From Candidatus Blautia faecipullorum (GTDB lineage Bacteria; Bacillota; Clostridia; Lachnospirales; Lachnospiraceae), in assembly GCA_019115125.1 (NCBI GenBank), contig DXEG01000041.1, positions 1-64,000 on the forward strand: 64,000 nucleotides of DNA. The letters run 5' to 3'. Position 1 is the stretch's first letter. Every line of letters starts with the position of its first letter. Of the stretch, positions 60,303 to 64,000 are shown in pieces. The notes beneath the pieces were generated by a model. That model had not been told where the DNA came from and ran no database searches. It saw nothing but the letters and a program-made list of their open reading frames with translations. A program made the translations under genes and the position numbers.

Positions 60303-61076
60303 TCAGTTGCCGCATTCAATGCTGATCTCATTAAATTTTTTCAGAATATCATCGATGTTCATATTCTTCTTCTCTTCTCCGGAGCAGTCGATCACGCTCT
60401 CTCCCTGATGCATCATCAGCAGGCGGCTGCCGTACTCCACGGCATATCTGAGATTGTGTGTGACCATGATCGTAGTAAGCTTCTTCTCCCTGACGATCTT
60501 ATCTGTCAGCTCCATAATGATCTCCGCCGTCTTGGGATCAAGAGCAGCCGTATGCTCGTCGAGGATCAAAAACTCTATAGGCGTCATGGTGGACATCAAA
60601 AGAGCCATGGCCTGACGCTGACCTCCGGAAAGAGAGCCCACCTTCACATGCATTTTATCCTCCAGGCCCAGATTCAGAGGCCGGAGAAGCTCCTGATAAT
60701 ACTCCACCCTGTTTTTGTTGACTCCCCGCTTCAGTCCGTAACGTTTTCCCTTGTTATCCGCCAGAGACATGTTTTCCAGTATCGTCATGGACGGACAGGT
60801 TCCAAGAGCCGGATTCTGGTAAACACGGCCGATCTTTTCGTTTCTGCGGAATTCCTTCATATTCGTGATATCCTTTCCTTCCAGAAGGATGCTTCCCGAC
60901 TCCACAGGAATACTGCCGCAGATGATATTCAGCATGGAGGTTTTTCCGGAACCATTGCTTCCCACTACAGAAAGAAATTCGCCCTTTTCCACATTCAGGC
61001 TGAATCCCTTGAACAGACACAGCTCGTTTACCGTACCGGGATTATAATATTTATAAATATTCTTCAGCTCAAGCAT
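60303..61076 (-). CDS. ABC transporter ATPase, TrpZ-like
   Basis: A 257-aa ATPase: VVGSNGSGKTSMLNIICG, LSGGQRQAMALLMSTM and FLILDEHTAALDPKTAE. Last gene of the three-gene transporter; tryptophan is inferred from the T-box (63402-63404). Confidence 0.88.
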   Translation of the reverse strand: MLELKNIYKYYNPGTVNELCLFKGFSLNVEKGEFLSVVGSNGSGKTSMLNIICGSIPVESGSILLEGKDITNMKEFRRNEKIGRVYQNPALGTCPSMTILENMSLADNKGKRYGLKRGVNKNRVEYYQELLRPLNLGLEDKMHVKVGSLSGGQRQAMALLMSTMTPIEFLILDEHTAALDPKTAEIIMELTDKIVREKKLTTIMVTHNLRYAVEYGSRLLMMHQGESVIDCSGEEKKNMNIDDILKKFNEISIECGN

Positions 61077-61950
61077 CGATCTTCACCTTCTTCTTTCTAT
61101 CCATACTGATCAGCAGCACGATCAAAAACAGGGCGGCTGTGATAAATTTCATATCCTGCGGCTCAAAATTCCGCATGGCGACAGCCGTACACGCTTTATA
61201 CAGAACGGAACCCAAAATCACTGCCGTAGTGGCCTTCATAAAGGTAAGCCCCTTAAAAAGGCTTGTGCCGATGATCACGCTGGCAAGGCCGATCACAACA
61301 GCTCCTGTTCCCATGGAAATTTCAAACACGCGCTCCTCCTGACAGAAAATACAGCCGGACAGAGCAATAAGGCCGTTGGCGATGGCAAGGCCCAGGATCT
61401 TCATATTCCCTTCATCTTTGGCAAGAGCTGTCACCAGCTTGTCGTTGTCGCCCACCGCTCTCAGAAGAAAACCGGACTTGCTGTTCATATAAAAATCCAG
61501 AACCAGCTTGGTGATCACCGTGAGTACAATAATCACAAGGATCGTCGTATAGGGCTGCACGCTTTCCGGAACCACATTTTCCAGAAAACTGTTCTTAAAA
61601 ATTGTTTCTTTTGAGAACAGGGGGACATTGGAGGTTCCCGCTATTCTGAGATTTATCGTCCAGAGGGCCGTCATCATAATAATACCGGACAGCAGATCCC
61701 TCACCTTTCCTTTTACATGGATGAGACCTGTACAGACTCCTGCCGCCGCTCCTGCCGCAAAGGAGACGAACAGGGTGAGATAGGGATTTACTCCCTTCGC
61801 GATCATCGCCGCCGTCACCGCCGCTCCCAAAGGAAAACTTCCGTCTGTGGTAAGATCCGGAAAATCCAGTATCTTATAGGTGATGTAGACGCCCAGAGCA
61901 AGGATGCCGTAGATCAGGCCCTGCTCAAATATGGTAATGATAAAATCCAT
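61069..61950 (-). CDS. ABC transporter permease, TrpY-like
   Basis: A 293-aa membrane protein with about 8-9 helices; LGVYITYKILDFPDLTTDGSFPLGAAVTA is the conserved N-terminal region of this permease family (PF02653 type, COG4120). Overlaps the ATPase gene. Confidence 0.88.
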   Translation of the reverse strand: MDFIITIFEQGLIYGILALGVYITYKILDFPDLTTDGSFPLGAAVTAAMIAKGVNPYLTLFVSFAAGAAAGVCTGLIHVKGKVRDLLSGIIMMTALWTINLRIAGTSNVPLFSKETIFKNSFLENVVPESVQPYTTILVIIVLTVITKLVLDFYMNSKSGFLLRAVGDNDKLVTALAKDEGNMKILGLAIANGLIALSGCIFCQEERVFEISMGTGAVVIGLASVIIGTSLFKGLTFMKATTAVILGSVLYKACTAVAMRNFEPQDMKFITAALFLIVLLISMDRKKKVKIDA

Positions 61951-62042
61951 GACTGCATAAACCTCCGTAATTTGTCAGGGAGCTGAAGGAAATCGTTCTC
62001 TGACTGTTTTCCCAGCAATCTTTCTTCAGCTCCCGGTATATC

Positions 62043-63062
62043 TTATTCCTCTGCCGTATATTCCGTGATCTCCTCGAATACCTCCGCCGCAGAAGAGGTC
62101 ATATCCTCCGGAATCTCAATTCCAAGGTTTTCCGCAACTGCGGAGTTCAGGTAGAGAGCCGCTTCCTCAATGGTCTCATAGGGAAGCTCCGATGCTTTTG
62201 CCTCTCCCTTTAATACCTTGGCCGCCATTCTTCCGGTCTGTTTGCCAAGCTCGATATAATCCAGCCCCTCTGCCGCCAGACAGCCGATCTTAACCTGCTC
62301 GATCTCGCTTCCAAATACAGGAATATTTTTCTCATTTGCCATTTCAAGGATCGTCGGAAGAGAAGCTACAACCGTGTTGTCCGTCAGGTTCGTCATGCAG
62401 TCCACTTCCTCCAGAAGAGACTGCGCCGCCAGAGGGATATCCGCGGTAGTGGTGATTCCTGCTGTTTTGATGGTAAAATCGTAGTCTCCCGCAAGAGCCT
62501 CATATTCTTTGATTGAGGACTCAGAGTTGGCCTCGCTCGTGGTGTACATGATGCCGATGGTCTCAGCCTCCGGAAGAAGCTCCCGGATCATCTCAAGCTG
62601 CTGCTTCACAGGAAGCTTATCGCTTGTTCCTGAGATCTCTCCTACCGGATTCCCCTCTTCGTCCGCCAGCTCCGCCGCCTGAGGATCGGTTACCGCCGTG
62701 TAGATCACAGGAATATCCGCGTCCATGGAAGCGTTATAGAGACTCTGGGCGCTTGGAGTAGCGATCCCCACCAGTAAGTCTACTTTATCCGATACAAAGC
62801 TGTCGGAAATCTGTCCGCAGGTTCCCATATCCGCGGCTGCATTTTTGTAATCTACTGTGAGGTTTTTTCCTTCTTCGATACCTTCTTCCTTCAGTCCTTC
62901 CAGAAATCCCTCCCGGCAGTTGTCCAGTGAGCCATGCTCCGCAAACTGGGATATGCCGATGGTATACTGCTCATCCTCCGCGTACACTGTGGTTGAGCCT
63001 GCCGCCAGGGCCATGGTTAAAAATGCTGCTCCGATCATCTTTGCCGTTGTTTTTGCTTTCAT
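62043..63062 (-). CDS. ABC substrate-binding protein, TrpX-like
   Basis: A 339-aa ABC_sub_bind protein (YTIGISQFAEHGSLDNCREGFLEGL, IYTAVTDPQAAEL, IGIMYTTSEANSESS). Signal peptide ends in TTVYA-EDE; at the lipobox position it has LAAGS instead of LAAGC. ATG 63062 has GGAG nine bases upstream. Best known relatives import tryptophan or tyrosine; the T-box supports tryptophan. Confidence 0.88.
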   Translation of the reverse strand: MKAKTTAKMIGAAFLTMALAAGSTTVYAEDEQYTIGISQFAEHGSLDNCREGFLEGLKEEGIEEGKNLTVDYKNAAADMGTCGQISDSFVSDKVDLLVGIATPSAQSLYNASMDADIPVIYTAVTDPQAAELADEEGNPVGEISGTSDKLPVKQQLEMIRELLPEAETIGIMYTTSEANSESSIKEYEALAGDYDFTIKTAGITTTADIPLAAQSLLEEVDCMTNLTDNTVVASLPTILEMANEKNIPVFGSEIEQVKIGCLAAEGLDYIELGKQTGRMAAKVLKGEAKASELPYETIEEAALYLNSAVAENLGIEIPEDMTSSAAEVFEEITEYTAEE

Positions 63063-63225
63063 AGTTTTTTTCTCCTCTCTCTGCATTAAATTGTCTCCCC
63101 CGGAAAATATGAGCCAACCTCCCGGGGCTTGTCTGTGAGAAAGAAAGCTGCGGTCCCGTAATAAGATTACTTTTTATCCCGAAGCAGAAAAGCAGGCATG
63201 ATGCCGCTTGCCGGGCCTGCGCAAA

Positions 63226-63530
63226 ACAAAAACCGCCTCAAGCTATGCTTGAGACGGTAATAATTACTTATTATCGCGGTACCACTCAAATTGACAAATG
63301 TCCACTTTCTCATGTACAAACATACACTCCTGATTGGTAACGGGTTCGGTTCCCGTCAGTGCCTACTCTCTGGGTTCAGATTTCGGACTGCCCTCGGAAG
63401 GCCATTCAACAATCAGCTCCATACGGGCTTCCACCTGCCCCCGCTCTCTGTAATGCCGCTTAACTGTCTACTCTTCTTCCTCATCGGTTTTGCTGTTTAA
63501 TACTTTAGCATACTATTATGCTATTGTCAA
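63226..63530 (-). promoter_or_regulatory. T-box riboswitch, tRNA-Trp specific, before trpX
   Basis: Minus-strand promoter TTGACA (63525-63530), 17 bp, TAAAGT (63502-63507). Leader: AGTA loop-E element at about 63468-63471 after GATGAGGAAGAAG, apical GGTGGAAG near 63430, then GAATGGC with specifier UGG at 63402-63404 directly after GAA, CTTCCGAG, T-box TGAGTGGTACCGCG (63275-63288) and terminator (63226-63258, arms ACCGTCTCAAGC/GCTTGAGGCGGT). UGG is the Trp codon, so uncharged tRNA-Trp turns the transporter on. Confidence 0.9.
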
Positions 63531-63553
63531 TGTTTTATAAAAAAAATTATATC

Positions 63554-63632
63554 AGTTCAGCTCATACAGATGTCCGCTCGCAAAAAACATGCAAGCATGT
63601 TTTTTGCTTCCCGACCACTGTATGGCTGAACT
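63554..63632. terminator. Nested inverted repeats after the UPF0210 gene
   Basis: Outer arms AGTTCAGC.TCATACAG and CTGTATGG.CTGAACT (63554-63569/63618-63632) enclose a perfect 13-bp stem GCAAAAAACATGC/GCATGTTTTTTGC (63580-63592/63595-63607). The inner stem with its T-run can terminate in both directions. Confidence 0.55.
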
Positions 63633-63637
63633 AATAC

Positions 63638-64000
63638 TTAATTTTTGAAACTATGGATGGGAGCAGGAATACGGCCTCCTCTTTCCACAAAGGCCTCGCA
63701 GGAAAACGGATTCACCGGCATGATCGGAGCGTACCCCAGGAGTCCGCCGAATTCCACTGTCTCACCCACGCCCTTTCCTATAACCGGAATCAGCCTCACC
63801 GCGGTAGTTTTCTGGTTCACCATACCGATAGCCGCTTCATCCGCAATGATTCCGGAAATCGTAGAAGCCTTGGTATCGCCGGGAACAGCGATCATATCAA
63901 GCCCCACTGAGCAGACACAGGTCATGGCCTCCAGTTTTTCCAGTGTAAGGGCGCCTTCGTTGACTGCGTCGATCATCCCCTGATCCTCGCTGACCGGGAT
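63638..64000 (-). CDS. UPF0210/DUF711 family protein, partial at right edge
   Basis: The C-terminal 121 residues, open to the window end: [64 protein letters not shown]. This is the PFL family (UPF0210), an abundant protein of unknown reaction in Firmicutes and archaea. N-terminus is outside the window. Confidence 0.9.
   Translation of the reverse strand: MPVSEDQGMIDAVNEGALTLEKLEAMTCVCSVGLDMIAVPGDTKASTISGIIADEAAIGMVNQKTTAVRLIPVIGKGVGETVEFGGLLGYAPIMPVNPFSCEAFVERGGRIPAPIHSFKN

Overview
This window looks like the chromosome of an anaerobic Firmicute of the Lachnospiraceae type (Blautia/Dorea-like). The host genes follow the clostridial order pta-ackA ... yceD-rpmF ... plsX-rnc-smc-ftsY ... ylxM-ffh-rpsP-KH-rimM-trmD. 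Promoters are Gram-positive consensus (TTGACA, 17 bp, TATAAT) and starts have strong AGGAGG ribosome binding sites. Genus is inference; no rRNA or tRNA gene is present to confirm it.

Layout. (1) 1-12.5 kb is the early/lysogeny half of a prophage: DUF1492 and MazG-like proteins, RusA resolvase, DnaC- and DnaD-like replication proteins, a HerA-type ATPase next to a PD-(D/E)XK nuclease and a candidate single-strand annealing protein, a repressor switch near 10.05 kb, and a large serine recombinase beside queA. Structural genes must lie beyond the left edge. (2) 12.6-17.3 kb is the host operon queA, trmD, rimM, KH protein, rpsP, ffh, ylxM, all on the minus strand. (3) 17,325-27,802 is a 10.5-kb integrated element bounded by a perfect 20-bp direct repeat. 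It has a tyrosine integrase, a divergent repressor region, an ImmA-like protease, a primase-like protein, an SF3 helicase/initiator, an origin-like sequence and a terminase-small-subunit-like gene, but no capsid or tail genes. This is the plan of a phage-inducible chromosomal island (PICI/SaPI-like satellite). It sits in the ylxM-ffh promoter and leaves the -35 box intact. (4) 27.8-28.2 kb, just outside the right att site, is an unannotated Fst/par-like type I toxin-antitoxin locus; a second small toxin-like locus lies inside the satellite at 20.7-21.0 kb. (5) 28.3-48.6 kb holds host genes: metallophosphoesterase, an unusual cytoplasmic BMP-domain protein, DUF362 ferredoxin, threonine deaminase, ftsY, smc, rnc, plsX, NUDIX, ABC-F, MATE, membrane pyrophosphatase, rpmF and yceD. 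(6) 48.8-56.3 kb is a LacI-controlled sugar ABC-transport operon with an RpiB-type isomerase. (7) 56.4-60.3 kb is ackA, pta and divergent tmcAL. (8) 60.3-63.5 kb is a trpXYZ-type tryptophan transporter behind a T-box leader whose specifier reads UGG. The window ends inside a UPF0210 gene.

How it fits together. The SRP/translation operon lies between two mobile elements. The prophage supplies recombination and replication functions, and the satellite has replication and packaging-type genes that would need a helper phage. The sequence alone does not show whether this prophage is the helper. Many small genes (24-64 aa) and the regulatory sites were read directly from the sequence.
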